A DNA stretch of 64,000 bases, taken from Siphonodentalium dalli. Lineage: Eukaryota > Mollusca > Scaphopoda > Gadilida > Siphonodentaliidae. The position numbers and the translations under genes are program-made. The notes under the pieces were generated by a model, which had not been told where the DNA came from, did not search any database, and was given only the letters and a program-made list of their open reading frames with translations. Numbering within the stretch: the stretch's first letter is position 1; the number at the start of each line of letters is the position of its first letter. This document shows, one piece after another, positions 10,397-22,867 of this stretch. The stretch lies in the NCBI GenBank assembly GCA_032622095.1, contig CP136065.1, positions 63,223,094 to 63,287,093 of the forward strand. The letters are read 5' to 3'.

Positions 10397-10724
10397 TTAA
10401 CCCTTGCTATACTAGTCGTTAATGCTGCACCAGCACATCTCCTGTCATGAAGGGGTAAACTTGCATAAACTAAATACTCGTTAACGATGAAGTCCCTTAG
10501 GGTTAGGGAATGTCCAGATAGAAAGTTCAACAAACGACCATATTAAACTTACTATCGGAACAATTACCACCAATGAATATGAATCATTCCGCTCTTGTAT
10601 TATATGTTAATCTGCCTGTCGTCTGCTTTTATTGCATGAACACCCATCCGAATGAATAATATACCATACCAATGTATACTTTTATAACTGAGTGGGAGAG
10701 TCCATTTAGTATAGAAAGGGTTAA
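10397..10724. mobile_element. TTAA-flanked MITE carrying an end of the palindromic MITE family
   Basis: TTAACCCTTGCTATACTA at 10397 is inverted at TAGTATAGAAAGGGTTAA ending 10724; TTAA is at both edges. Just inside the left end, 10420-10460 (TTAATGCTGCACCAGCAC and so on) matches the right end of the family copy at 43381-43415, suggesting nested or recombined ends. Confidence 0.6.
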
Positions 10725-10797
10725 ATAAGCACGGAACAAGCCAAACATTGGTGAATCGGGATCTTTTTGAAAGGCGACAACTAATTCAAGATCTCAG

Positions 10798-11071
10798 ACA
10801 GATGTTCTCGCGGAAATAGACTCATAATAAACGTATTTCGTGGGTCTGAGATAAGCTCTTATTTGCATTATTTAGATGTAAAATAAGCTATATATGTGCA
10901 TAAACGCTGGTTATTAAAACAGCCCTATTTCAATATGGAATAAGCCCGTATTGTGCTGTTTAGACTGGAAAATAACAAGAATAAACTCACGACTTACAAG
11001 CAAATAAATCCAGTATAAACCTATGTGAATATTTAGGTCCAATATGAACCTATTTGCATTAGGATATGTTG
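10798..11071 (+). mobile_element. MITE family M, copy
   Basis: End A TGTTCTCGCGGAAATAG and end B CCTATTTGCATTAGGATATG mark the copy, which lacks most of the GC-rich core. The family signature CCAATATGAACCTATTTGCA is near the right end. Confidence 0.55.
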
Positions 11072-12790
11072 CATACATACATGTTCAATATGAATATTTT
11101 GGCAATATAAAGCGTACAAATAGATCATGGTGTCAAATCGTAAGGGGCACCCCTGGTTTTGTACATGGTTTACATAACAGGAACCTGTATATGCGATTTG
11201 TTATCTTTGGATCAAAAGGGGGAAATAGTGCGCCAATGACAAAATTAATAACCCATTAGTAGGCCACTACCATTAGTATACTGATTTGTATTTCATATTC
11301 GTCAACAGCACGAACATCACCTCATACTAAGAGTATGCCACCTTGCGCAGAATTTTAGCTTCCAAGCATGATTCGTATTGAAATTTAAATTTCATCGAAA
11401 CCATTTGTACAGAATCATCTAATGTAGAAGCCTGGTATGTGCCTTAATGGTGTCAACATATGTTACTTATGTTTATAACTTTGCTAGTAAATTATTAGAT
11501 AATGCGCTTTCGTGAGTAATGTTTTGTGAATAAGTCGTTCTGATTCGTTCTTCATGGGAATAATCAGGCATGATATATCGTTGTATATCATATTGATGTA
11601 CACTAAGGACAATTTTGCATGAACTTTATAGTAGTGCCTCTTGTGATGTTTTGTTGATTGCAGTTTGACGTCGTTTAAGTCGCTCAGGCATGTCGCCACT
11701 AAGAAATGAAAGGAAATGGGTAGTCAAACATTTTGGAACGAAGCAACAGTGGATGCATTAAAACTGAGCTATTTACAAGTAAAGCACACAGCAATAATCG
11801 CTTCTAATTTGAGTCAGGAATAGAATCGAGAATTGACCAGTGAACATACATAATGTATCATTGATATTCACAGAATAATAATAAACAGGAAATAGTTAAG
11901 TTTAGTGTATTTTTTATGCTGATCTGTTGTTTAATGTGCGTGATTAGAAAAGTCTCAGTCCACACAGTGAGTAGGATTCGTACAGTTATAATATTTCCTA
12001 AGTTTCCATATAAAAAATGTTTGTCTTGTCTTCTACCACTATCAAGTCCATTTTTTAACTTTTCTCCCTCGAACTATAATTGTTGAGGGACTTTGGTGAT
12101 TGTTTTGTAACAGCCGGTTCCACCAGAACCGAACAAGTTTTCATTTCTATATCCGACGATACGTTTGTGTGATACACGTAACTGATTCAAACAAGCTATC
12201 CTGACGCGTTTTATGTGATACATGGACAGCATTGGTCTGACTCACCGTCTGACGGCTGGCGTCAACAAACTTCCTCCGACCACAACTACAGAACATGTGC
12301 AATCTCCAGTGGGTCGATGTCCTGCAGTTGTCTTAGTATCTTGATATGCAAGTTTTGCTCAGCATTAACTTTTTTGTATTTAGAAGTCACAAAAACTAGA
12401 CGACAGAAACAACATACACGAATGAGCAGAAAACAAAACTGTGAACGTCAGAACAGACAATTTAATATGGTGTACCATGGAGAAGTGCGATTAGCCGGTT
12501 GAGACAATTCAACCACCAATTTTGAAGCGATGTAGAAACAAAGTGGACAATGCGCTAATGCGTACCCGCTGGTCGATGTCTCACGTAATACGGGCGCACT
12601 AGCAACACATCGTACTCTTACAGTGCCGCTCATGTGACATACTAGTACCTAACGGCAAGCAGAGTGTCACATCAGGGGACTCTCGAATCTCGCAGTGGGG
12701 CGGTACACAATTACAGTGGGTAATTCAAAGTGAAATAGGATGGGACATATTTAAGAAAATATCCGTATATATATTGTGACCACTTGTTTA
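11072..12790. other. No recognised feature
   Basis: Several short frames on both strands, including 95 codons at 12215-12502, have no recognisable domain and no supporting splice signals. Confidence 0.45.
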
Positions 12791-12793
12791 TTT

Positions 12794-13028
12794 CTAACCC
12801 TTCCATGAGATGATATTTTGCGAAAACCCTGTGCCAATGCATTATAATTATATACGGGTCTCCCAAGGGAACCTCACATATATGAGAATGCATTGGCCTA
12901 ACAATTGAATTGGCCGTGCAAGTCAGTGCGTTATCTTATATATGCGTGGCTCCCTATGGACGACTCACAAATATAAGATAATGCACTGACACAGGGTCCT
13001 TAATGATGCACGAGCGCGAAAGGGTTAA
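12794..13028. mobile_element. Palindromic TTAA MITE, type B ends
   Basis: Edges CTAACCCTTCCATGAG and GAAAGGGTTAA (the left TTAA is mutated to CTAA). Two hairpins (12832-12897 and 12925-12992) on the CCAATGCATT/GCATTGGCC plan, with GGTCTCCCAAGGGAACC and GCTCCCTATGG loops. Same family as 27053, 27948, 38382 and 43091. Confidence 0.65.
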
Positions 13029-13399
13029 TAAGGTGTGACATTCTTAAAAGAATTAACAAAATAAGAGAAATAACACCAGGTAAGAAATTAGCTTACCTGT
13101 TTACCCCCAATTGCTCTTGCAATGTAGTCGGATTTTTGTTTATGGTTGTACCTTATCCATCGTGTGGTTAATGAGAATACATGGATTTGTATAGCGAATT
13201 CCGAGACAGATTGGCTTCAATGTGTTTCACCTTATCATGTCCATGCTGCTTGGCTTAAGGCAGTGTGGCTCATCCGTACTGTTAACACTAAGTGTGTGTG
13301 AGACATTTGAGTCGAAGTCCCTTGTCAAATGAACCCAAAAAGAATGCTTTCGGCTCGAGTTTCACTGAAAACCGCGCGCTTAATTGAGCCGGTAGTTTC

Positions 13400-13625
13400 C
13401 CGGTGACTCATTCGGTACGGTGCATGGTACACTAAGCCAGCTAGGCGCCCATCGTTTGACCAAGCTGGTTCGAACTCGATTAATGAGTATTTTGGGATCC
13501 ACGCACAGGAAAGGTACATGGAACCTAATTCGTGCATCTGGGCGAGTTTATCAGTAGATTGCCGGTGGTTGGTGGTTCCCCAGTGCAGTTAAATGATTCC
13601 CCTGTGGAACTAGCCATCTCTGCAA
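13400..13625 (+). repeat. tRNA-derived SINE, decayed
   Basis: The A-box-like TAAGCCAGCTAGG and B-box GGTTCGAACTCG are spaced as in tRNA promoters, followed by GCCGGTGGTTGGTGGTTCCC, which recurs in the other SINEs of the window as CGATGGTCGGTGGTTTC or CGATGGTCGGTGTTTTC. Confidence 0.45.
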
Positions 13626-13984
13626 TCTTTCCTCCTCTGGTAAAACTGGCAATGTCGTGATTTGGCTAAATGATGATAAATAGCAATACACCAACCCGCA
13701 TCGCATCGATCGCTGAGCATAAAGAGAAAATACCACAGCGGCAACACATTCTAGCCCATGATGGCTTTAAGTGGCGTGATACCCTCCGCTGTGGTCCACA
13801 ATTAGTGAATAGACTTGCTCAAAGGACGCATAATAAGTAATTTAGTATCAAAATTGTCACCTCACAAAGTCATTCTTTCATATTTAAACTCATTCTCGTT
13901 TGTTTATCGGCGATTTGTTCGGAACGAATGGCGGACTATCTGTTTACAGGTGTGTGTAGTTCAGATGCTGTGTTTTACATCTAC

Positions 13985-14074
13985 GTTATAAGCACGGCGT
14001 CCGAATTATAATTGAAATAAAGATCACAAGAGCCCGGCGGGCGCGCGTGGTGTTTATTTCACTTATAAATAACA
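13985..14074. mobile_element. Foldback hairpin element, copy 2
   Basis: GTTATAAGCACGGCG opens the element. Stem TTGAAATAAAGATCAC pairs with GTGGTGTTTATTTCA across a GC-rich loop (GCCCGGCGGGCGCGC). Right flank ATAACATATTTA is shared with copies 1 and 3. Confidence 0.6.
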
Positions 14075-14099
14075 TATTTATGACACCCAATTAGCCCCA

Positions 14100-15000
14100 G
14101 AAACTTACAATCAGTGATGAGTTTCTGTTACAAATTAAATGTGTGGTCAGTCTTACAAACATGGTTCGGTGAATACCAATCAATACCCCATGGTCGGTAT
14201 TTCACCCACATTGTACTTAATTATTAACGTTTATATATCTAGCATGACGTATCGCCCATGTATTCCTATTGCTACGTCCCTGCATCTGCTCGTTGTGACT
14301 AAACATGGTATCGCAGTCCATATTAGTAATGCTCACCTCGGTGGAAAAATAACGTGTTTTAATCAAGGTGTGCGCCGCGAATACAATGCATAAGAGTGTT
14401 GTAATCATGATAGACCGTTTGATAGAACAGGCGATGACTTAAAGATATTTACCTCATTAGATAACTTCCATTGGTCGAGGGCTGATTGGCGTGTTATAAG
14501 AACTGGTACATCCATTGTTGTTGAACTTTTCGACAATAATAGTGTGATGATACATTCTTCAACTGGGCGTAGTGGCCGAGCCGTAAACTATTTGAAATAT
14601 GATTTAAAGTTTGATGTAGTGAAATATCACATACTATATGTCCTTAACTTCGACACTCTAAGAGAACCGGATCGCTACGAGCTATCACCACCATGTCGTT
14701 CTTCGTATAGTTAAAAAGGTTAAATCAATCATGTAAATTAGAAAATCTGTTTGGTCCTTTCTTATACTTGTAAAATTATCCATCTGTGTGGTCAATTGAC
14801 AATAAAAACTGGCAGTGTCGAAACCGAGACAGTTGCTATCGAAATCCTCAGCCCAGATGAACTATGCCATCGACGCTATATTTGAATTATTGTTGGCACT
14901 ATACTGCCACATTTGGTCGATTTCATTATATATCGCGTGTCACTGAGAAAGATATATAGCCAGAACATCCCTCAGTGGCCATCCATTTAAGCGTACCTAA
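14100..15000. other. No recognised feature
   Basis: No repeat of the catalogued families and no credible coding segment. A short similarity between about 13140-13210 and 14772-14835 hints at another old dispersed repeat. Confidence 0.35.
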
Positions 15001-15007
15001 TCTAACG

Positions 15008-15135
15008 AGAACAGGAACACGACATGTGCCTCTCCTTGTATAGAATGGTTATCCCTGAACACTATGTAAACCAGACGGTGTGAACAATTACATGTATACA
15101 CCTCTCCCCTGGGAGGCACGTGTTCCTACTCTTGG
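15008..15135. repeat. Inverted repeat, about 128 bp
   Basis: GGAACACGACATGTGCCTCTCC at the left pairs imperfectly with GAGGCACGTGTTCC at the right. The inner part contains ACATGTATACACC. No target duplication identified. Confidence 0.45.
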
Positions 15136-15397
15136 CATGGAAAATATACCACGAGATTGAGATGACAACTACCATAATGTAGCGAGATTTGTTCGACTGA
15201 AACTGACGTCAAGGGTGACTTTGATTGATGTTCTTTATGTCGGCAGGGTGACGTTCTGTCTTTATCAATACCTCATTACGTGTGGTTTTGGCGTGATTCG
15301 TGGATATCGCCAATTCACTCAATCATATCAGTATGTTATGAATTGCCACGTCTCGTCATTGGAATATTTATGAGAACAAGCTTCCAAAGTTCTGGCT

Positions 15398-15442
15398 CAT
15401 TCGACATGCATTACAGATTGTATCAGTAATGCATGTCGAATG
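15398..15442. repeat. Perfect 17-bp hairpin
   Basis: CATTCGACATGCATTAC at 15398-15414 and its exact complement at 15426-15442, with an 11-nt loop. It is followed by a T/A-rich stretch and could form a stable stem in RNA, but no transcript is implied. Confidence 0.6.
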
Positions 15443-15449
15443 TCATAAT

Positions 15450-15797
15450 ATTATCGTGAAAATAAGCACACACCGGGCTATAAGTGAAATCAGCTCATGT
15501 GTGCATTATTTATCCTCAATATACACTCTAGACGGACCTAGAACTCGGTTTTTAAAACAGTAAATTAAGGGACTATTTCCATGCGAAATAAACCCAATAT
15601 TTAATCTACTGTCTTCGTCGACGCGATTTACCAGATTCACGCTCTTTATAATGTGTTTTCACTGCGGCCCGCGCCATTCAACGGAATAGCGGATATAAGC
15701 TCGCTGTGGGCTCATCTCGGCAACAAATATGAACTTATGTGACTACTTAGGTCAAATATGAAGCTATTTCCACGAGGATTTGTTGCGAATATCTTAT
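15450..15797 (+). mobile_element. MITE family M, near-complete copy
   Basis: Starts at TATCGTGAAAATAAGCAC, contains the core TTTTCACTGCGGCCCGCGCC then ATTCAACGGAATAGCGG, and ends CTATTTCCACGAGGATTTG. Typical of the family; no coding capacity. Confidence 0.6.
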
Positions 15798-15799
15798 AA

Positions 15800-17130
15800 T
15801 TTTGAGGTGTCACCTCCCCTGGTTTTGGTACGCGAGATTCATGCCATTTTCAAGACGTATATCACACTGTTAGCCGACATTCAGCCTTTTTACCCCCACA
15901 TAGAATGGTATTCGGCACTCATTAGAAGACTGCATGTGGTATTTGATGACTAAAATTGGCATTTTATCCTTATTTATCCTGTTTGGTTTAAAGGGGGAGT
16001 ATTCTATTGAGTGTAAAATGATATGGTCCCATAAATGGCCGGAGTTAGTATACAGTACCCCTTTAAACATTATTTAGTCCATGTAATTTTATGAAAAATA
16101 AGTCACAAATAAAGGATAAAGCAGGAATGCATGGATTGGATCAAAGAGTAAGCATGCATGTGTGCTTACATATGAGTCGTTTTGGTGGATGAATTTCCAT
16201 ATCCCACCACCCGCTAGCAGCCAATGTCAAATTGTCAGTCTTTGATGTAGTTTTTGGTACTCTAAGTTGATATCGAGGACGTGCAGACCATAACATAACA
16301 TGCGTGCGTGATGGGTTGGGGATCACAATTGGATATTTCTGTTTTCTTGTATAAACTTATAATTAGATAAGCGTGGTGTTAGTATGAAAGTAATATATAA
16401 CTTGTGTTATTGTGGGTACAGATCTAGAGGAAGGATCAAATTATAATGTAGATTTTGTAAAAAAAACAATTTATTCAAATAATAATAATTTAAAAAATAT
16501 ATATATATATATAATTTGGTATGATATTATTTGCTGCTGCTGAGATAGCCGGCCCCGTGTCTCGTTCTGTAAATTGGGCTGTATAGTTTGCCCGTGATCG
16601 GCACTGATTCGCGTCTCGTCCGGTGATTGCTGTTCAGAAAATATAGTAATAAGTAGATACATGTAACATGACTTGTCTTTCATTGTGGTACGATTTGGTA
16701 GATTACTATTGAGAATAGTGATGAAAATAGATGGTATAGAAATGTTTGTCCTTCATCACATATATATTCTTAACTGGTTTGCAGTCATCACCCCTTTTGT
16801 GAAAAGGCATTTAGCATTCACCATTTGTTAACTGATTCGGGATTTTTGTATGTACTGTACTGCGTGTACTGAAGTGTATAAGAATAAGATCAGGAAAAGA
16901 TATCGACAATTTCAACCAGTACAGCTATATGTATTACCATTCGTAAGATATACGTTGCGACGTGCTCACAAAACCACCATCTTCACGTTTTATATAAGAG
17001 AAAGTAGTTAGATTGGACCCATGAGTCTCCCATGAGTCTCTTCATGGGGATTGATGCCCAGATATAAATTTTCAACAGTTTTAATTCGTTTTTAATTGTT
17101 TTCAACCAAGATAAATACAAACGATCGTCT
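15800..17130. other. No gene; AT microsatellite at 16445-16513
   Basis: A run of AAT then (AT)n lies at 16445-16513. The rest holds only chance-length frames, for example 66 codons at 15870-16070 minus. Confidence 0.5.
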
Positions 17131-17136
17131 CTTAAA

Positions 17137-17205
17137 GGTGCCATTACACGATTAAGCTTGCTTAATTAAGCAAGCTCAAGAGGCGAGCTGCATCGTGTAA
17201 TACCA
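17137..17205. mobile_element. Tiny foldback with ends resembling element E
   Basis: AGGTGCCATTACACGAT at the left and ATCGTGTAATACC at the right are inverted, around a perfect palindrome GCTTGCTTAATTAAGCAAGC. The ends resemble E's GGTAGCAATACACGAT, so it may be a minimal relative of that family. Confidence 0.4.
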
Positions 17206-17209
17206 TGTC

Positions 17210-18405
17210 ATTTCATACAGCTCAGCACGTTTTATTACCCATAGAGCGAGCTGTATGGAAAGGGACCGAGCCGTTTTTGCATACAGCACGGATCCCCCAT
17301 TAATGCCAAGTAGCAGTTAAATAACAGAATTCCTCCTGATATCTGATAAAAACACAGTTGTAGTTCACAATACTGGAGTCGAGTTAGTAAATATAATATA
17401 AAGTTTCCGTCGACCAAATGTGGCAGATAATAACGAGTGTTCTAAATGATGAACTTTTGTGGTCGTTTTCGACTTAACGGTTATATTGCGGATTTTCGCG
17501 ATGCCTGTACGATATTGATTGCAAGTATGTGTCATTGTCCGGTTTGCGGACTATTGGCTCAAGAACTTCTGAATTATTTATTGTCGAATGTGATCATGTG
17601 TCGTTAAACCTGATAATTACAGTCATTGTCTATTCCGCGGATCACATTGGGTTAATTATCCCACGTTAGCGTCAGGTGTCTATGAAAGACCCACTGAACT
17701 AAAATACATGTGGTATCAACGCAACGGTCGCCATTTTCTCTCGGCACGTTACAACGTCAAAAGAACATTCAGTTTCTGCTTCATAAGACGTAGCTGATAT
17801 CAAAATGATGACTGGACTTTAGGGGACCATTGTGGAATGTTTCGCCGAATATCTCCCGCTGTGTTGTGCCGAATAGACATGTTGTGACCGAATATGTGTC
17901 TCTAGACACTGTCATATGTATGTAACATGGTCATATATCCAATATGACCATGTTTTTTTTAAACCAAAGGAATGGGTCTAACTTTTGAGGTGGTCGTTTA
18001 TCTCCGATGTTCTATGATAATGCGGAGGTAGTTTGGCTCTCAAATAAACAGCGTCAACTTCGTAATTCTATTTTTGTTGGTTACTTCGGGACGTCTCTGG
18101 CGAATGGTAAACAGCGCAAAAGAAATTTGACTGCCAATGTTTCATGGGAGGGAAATATTGCGAAATGAGTGATACAATTCGATGTTGAATTAACACTTTG
18201 TTAATGTGAGGTAAAACAGAGAGCATTCGTCCCACGCATGTAGTGTTGGGAATGTTAAATTAATTAATCATAAAGTGAATGAACGATACTCTAATTTAGA
18301 CATGGAATAGTAAACTGGGAAGGGTAAACATCCAACGGAAACATCATACATGTGCACGTAACTCATTACACTGAACAAACATACAACATTAAATAACAGA
18401 CTGAA
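17210..18405. other. No gene; one perfect 13-bp hairpin at 17924-17954
   Basis: AACATGGTCATAT and its complement flank a 5-nt loop, followed by a T run. Nothing else is recognised. Confidence 0.5.
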
Positions 18406-18411
18406 CATTTA

Positions 18412-18718
18412 TTTATTGGGGTTTAACGTCGCTTTCAACATCCATAGCTATATCACGGTTTTGCCAGTTTTATTGGTGGAGGGAAAGTCCGTGCACTAAG
18501 GTAAATCTAGCAGTCATTTCATTGGCTAGAAGAATGACCCATTGTGCCCGGCGAAACCACCGACTATTGGCGAGTTACTGGTAACTCATCCAGACAGCGA
18601 TATGGGATACAAAGTCAGATGACTCCACCGGGAATTAAACCCATATCGCCAGCACTGGATAGCGAGCCGGTGTGCAGCAGAGCCCGTTACAGACTGAGCC
18701 ACCTTGGCCCCCAACAGC
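18412..18718 (-). repeat. tRNA-headed SINE with conserved tail, copy 1
   Basis: On the minus strand: head with A box TGGCTCAGTCTGTAACGG, B box GGGTTTAATTCCCGG, a body, and a tail GACGTTAAACCCCAATAAAT near 18430-18412. Lengths, boxes and tail agree with the copies at 39712 and 61629. RNA polymerase III would transcribe it from the tRNA side. Confidence 0.75.
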
Positions 18719-19026
18719 CTGAATATATACACAACACACATAATTAAAGACACGGTTGGCCTTGGCGGTGGGTATCCTGTGAAAATATTTCCACCCGTCA
18801 AAAAACCGCCACAAACAGAAAGAACAACAAAATGTAGACAGACTTTGTCCGTATACAAATAAGAAATATCGCATAAACAGTATGTTATTGTCATATATTT
18901 GACCATTGTTATGTAAACAAAAGCATAAAAAGTTACTTTTCTGGTGTTTGTTTATATTATGATGGTAAACATAAAGAGTATTCTTTGTTGGTGAATTCCT
19001 GATATGGAACGAATAAAGAGCGTTTA

Positions 19027-19673
19027 GGTAGCAATACACGATTTCCAGCAATTTTGCCAACCTGGGAGGGGTTACTGTACTTCAAATCAATGCTAAGCCA
19101 TTATCGTTGGCATATATCCAATCGAGCATGTTTTAATTTCGACAGAAATTTTAGGTGTAATCATATAAATGTACTTTTGGTTCTTCGTACAGTTTGTCAT
19201 TGAGTTATGCCCCTTGGTTAGCACACACGAACCGCTCAATTTTACCCATTGTTTTACTCAAATTGGCCATTTTCAACCCAAAAACAGACCATGATAGAGC
19301 GAATGTCAGTAAATAAGATTCTTCCACCTGATAGAGCTATGCTAGAGCTGAGAAATATTTGAAATAGAAAAAAAGTTATCGTATCAATTTGAAAAAAAAG
19401 TCTTGCGAGCCCAGATGACAGAATCAGGGGAGAGAAATCGGGCTATTTTCCTGTAATCAATAACACAGAGTTGGCCTTCACTGAATACGAAAACCCTGTT
19501 GCGTATCCAAATTTTTCACTTTTTTGAGAACTTTCCCAGTTTTGTAAAATAAATAAACCTTCAAACCAGTAATGACACAGTTAACACAGGCTACACTGGC
19601 CGTTATGCCCCCCAGATACTTATATTTCTATTTTTCAGACGACCTACAACCCGTGAAATCGTGTACTGCTACC
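19027..19673. mobile_element. TIR element E, copy 1
   Basis: The left end GGTAGCAATACACGATTTC and right end GAAATCGTGTACTGCTACC are inverted with one mismatch. Copy 1 carries A at 19090 and G at 19251. Ends adjoining TA suggest a Tc1/mariner-type target; TTA (Harbinger-like) cannot be excluded. Confidence 0.8.
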
Positions 19674-20949
19674 TTAAAGGAAAAATAGAGTTATCCCCCT
19701 TCTACGCGCAAATGTCCAGTTAAGTCTCTGACGTACACCGATAACTTTGATATATAACACATATGGTGTTTCTTCAGTGCGAATGGGAAATAAGGTCAAT
19801 ATAAGTAGTGTGGTTTCAATAAAAATGAACCAAATTCACCCAAATTAATGGTTATAGCGAGAGAAAAAAAACAGTTAAATTATAAATGTGACATCATGCC
19901 CACCACCTTAAAACTAAACATCCCAGTCAAAAAGGCAGTCTGAACAGACATATTACATCTGTATTCTGCTGACCAAAGCATATGCACTGTGGTTATTTAC
20001 TAGCCAGCCCCCCCCCCCCCCATCCTCCCCCGCATATGTTAAGACAATGTTCTTGTCACCCCCCCCCCCCCCAAATATGTTATCAATCAATACGCCTATT
20101 CGTAGGTGGGTGGTATCCGAGGAGTTTCATTGTTGGGATGTTCCCTTAGCAACACATTTCGTTACATGCAAATCACTTTTATGTGGTCAGTCATAAACAT
20201 GTAAGAACGCAACAAAATTCCAAACAAATCGTAGGGAATAACTAATGCATATATAATCACCCCTCCCCCAAAATGTGAACCATGTTTATTTGGCCGGTCG
20301 GTGTACATTCAATGACTTAATTGTCAAGTTGAAATCACACTATTTAATTATTTATGGAATCTTATATACCATTTGTATTGTGCTGGTGCTCACGCGCTGT
20401 TCGTGATAACTCAGTAGCTGACTTTACCCCCTCTCCAATATACATATTGACATTACTCGGTCAATCGGAAACACGACCAAGACTAAATAACCAACATTAA
20501 TATGGCTTTTCACACCAGGTATCCAAGGAAATCTATTGTTGAAATGTTTGCGTGGCAACACGTTTCATTAAATTAATGTCAATTTTATGTAATTACACAA
20601 AACCGCACCACTCGAAACGAATCGTACAGAGTAACTGATGCATATATAATCACATAACCACCCCCCCCCCCCCCCAAATGTGAACCGGAATGGTTTTTTT
20701 TATCGATAGCAGACATACGTTGAATTTGTTTTTTGCCCTGTCGGTGTGATCATTCAGTGACTTGTCAAGCTGGAATCCATACTATCAAAGTTTACAGCCT
20801 CTGATACAAATACTCTACAAGCAAATGCACCTAATTCCGAGAACAGTCATAAATAGAAACTGTCAATAGTAACTCAGACACGAAGATAGGAAAGATAAAA
20901 TGTTTCAGTAGATTTTCACTAATTTATCCAATTTGATATGTCTCTTTAA
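19674..20949. repeat. Spacer unit S, copy 1
   Basis: It starts TTAAAGGAAAAATAGAG and ends TATGTCTCTTTAA. It contains poly-C tracts and an old internal duplication: 20113-20345 resembles 20519-20795 (GTATCC...AACTAATGCATATATAATCA and GTATCC...AACTGATGCATATATAATCA), offset about 406 bp. No coding potential seen. Confidence 0.75.
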
Positions 20950-21596
20950 GGTAGCAATACACGATTTCCAGCAATTTTGCCAACCTGGGAGGGGTTACTG
21001 TACTTCAAATCATTGCTAAGCCATTATCGTTGGCATATATCCAATCGAGCATGTTTTAATTTCGACAGAAATTTTAGGTGTAATCATATAAATGTACTTT
21101 TGGTTCTTCGTACAGTTTGTCATTGAGTTATGCCCCTTGGTTAGCACACACGAACCGCTCAATTTTACCCATTTTTTTACTCAAATTGGCCATTTTCAAC
21201 CCAAAAACAGACCATGATAGAGCGAATGTCAGTAAATAAGATTCTTCCACCTGATAGAGCTATGCTAGAGCTGAGAAATATTTGAAATAGAAAAAAAGTT
21301 ATCGTATCAATTTGAAAAAAAAGTCTTGCGAGCCCAGATGACAGAATCAGGGGAGAGAAATCGGGCTATTTTCCTGTAATCAATAACACAGAGTTGGCCT
21401 TCACTGAATACGAAAACCCTGTTGCGTATCCAAATTTTTCACTTTTTTGAGAACTTTCCCAGTTTTGTAAAATAAATAAACCTTCAAACCAGTAATGACA
21501 CAGTTAACACAGGCTACACTGGCCGTTATGCCCCCCAGATACTTATATTTCTATTTTTCAGACGACCTACAACCCGTGAAATCGTGTACTGCTACC
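20950..21596. mobile_element. TIR element E, copy 2
   Basis: Same length and ends as copy 1, with T at 21013 (A in copies 1 and 3) and T at 21174 (G in copy 1, T in copy 3). Flanked by TTTA on the left and TAAA on the right if the TIR is taken as AGGTAGC, consistent with insertion at a TA inside S-S junction sequence. Confidence 0.8.
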
Positions 21597-22867
21597 TTAA
21601 AGGAAAAATAGAGTTATCCCCCTTCTACGCGCAAATGTCCAGTTAAGTCTCTGACGTACACCGATAACTTTGATATATAACACATATGGTGTTTCTTCAG
21701 TGCGAATGGGAAATAAGGTCAATATAAGTAGTGTGGTTTCAATAAAAATGAACCAAATTCACCCAAATTAATGGTTATAGCGAGAGAAAAAAAACAGTTA
21801 AATTATAAATGTGACATCATGCCCACCACCTTAAAACTAAACATCCCAGTCAAAAAGGCAGTCTGAACAGACATATTACATCTGTATTCTGCTGACCAAA
21901 GCATATGCACTGTGGTTATTTACTAGCCAGCCCCCCCCCATCCTCCCCCGCATATGTTAAGACAATGTTCTTGTCACCCCCCCCCCCCCCCAAATATGTT
22001 ATCAATCAATACGCCTATTCGTAGGTGGGTGGTATCCGAGGAGTTTCATTGTTGGGATGTTCCCTTAGCAACACATTTCGTTACATGCAAATCACTTTTA
22101 TGTGGTCAGTCATAAACATGTAAGAACGCAACAAAATTCCAAACAAATCGTAGGGAATAACTAATGCATATATAATCACCCCTCCCCCAAAATGTGAACC
22201 ATGTTTATTTGGCCGGTCGGTGTACATTCAATGACTTAATTGTCAAGTTGAAATCACACTATTTAATTATTTATGGAATCTTATATACCATTTGTATTGT
22301 GCTGGTGCTCACGCGCTGTTCGTGATAACTCAGTAGCTGACTTTACCCCCTCTCCAATATACATATTGACATTACTCGGTCAATCGGAAACACGACCAAG
22401 ACTAAATAACCAACATTAATATGGCTTTTCACACCAGGTATCCAAGGAAATCTATTGTTGAAATGTTTGCGTGGCAACACGTTTCATTAAATTAATGTCA
22501 ATTTTATGTAATTACACAAAACCGCACCACTCGAAACGAATCGTACAGAGTAACTGATGCATATATAATCACATAACCACCCCCCCCCCCCCCAAATGTG
22601 AACCGGAATGGGTTTTTTTATCGATAGCAGACATACGTTGAATTTGTTTTTTGCCCTGTCGGTGTGATCATTCAGTGACTTGTCAAGCTGGAATCCATAC
22701 TATCAAAGTTTACAGCCTCTGATACAAATACTCTACAAGCAAATGCACCTAATTCCGAGAACAGTCATAAATAGAAACTGTCAATAGTAACTCAGACACG
22801 AAGATAGGAAAGATAAAATGTTTCAGTAGATTTTCACTAATTTATCCAATTTGATATGTCTCTTTAA
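21597..22867. repeat. Spacer unit S, copy 2
   Basis: Nearly identical to copy 1; shorter by 5 bp, mainly in poly-C tracts (for example GCCAGCCCCCCCCCATCC near 21927 against a longer run near 20006). Confidence 0.8.

Noticed and set aside
13129-13302. 57 open codons after a pyrimidine tract
   Set aside because: A stop sits immediately before, no donor follows, and part of the sequence resembles a dispersed repeat.
18635-19060. Overlapping minus frames of 141 and 106 codons
   Set aside because: They run across the SINE and element R, two repeats with other structure; the frame is not open in the related R copy at 34 kb.
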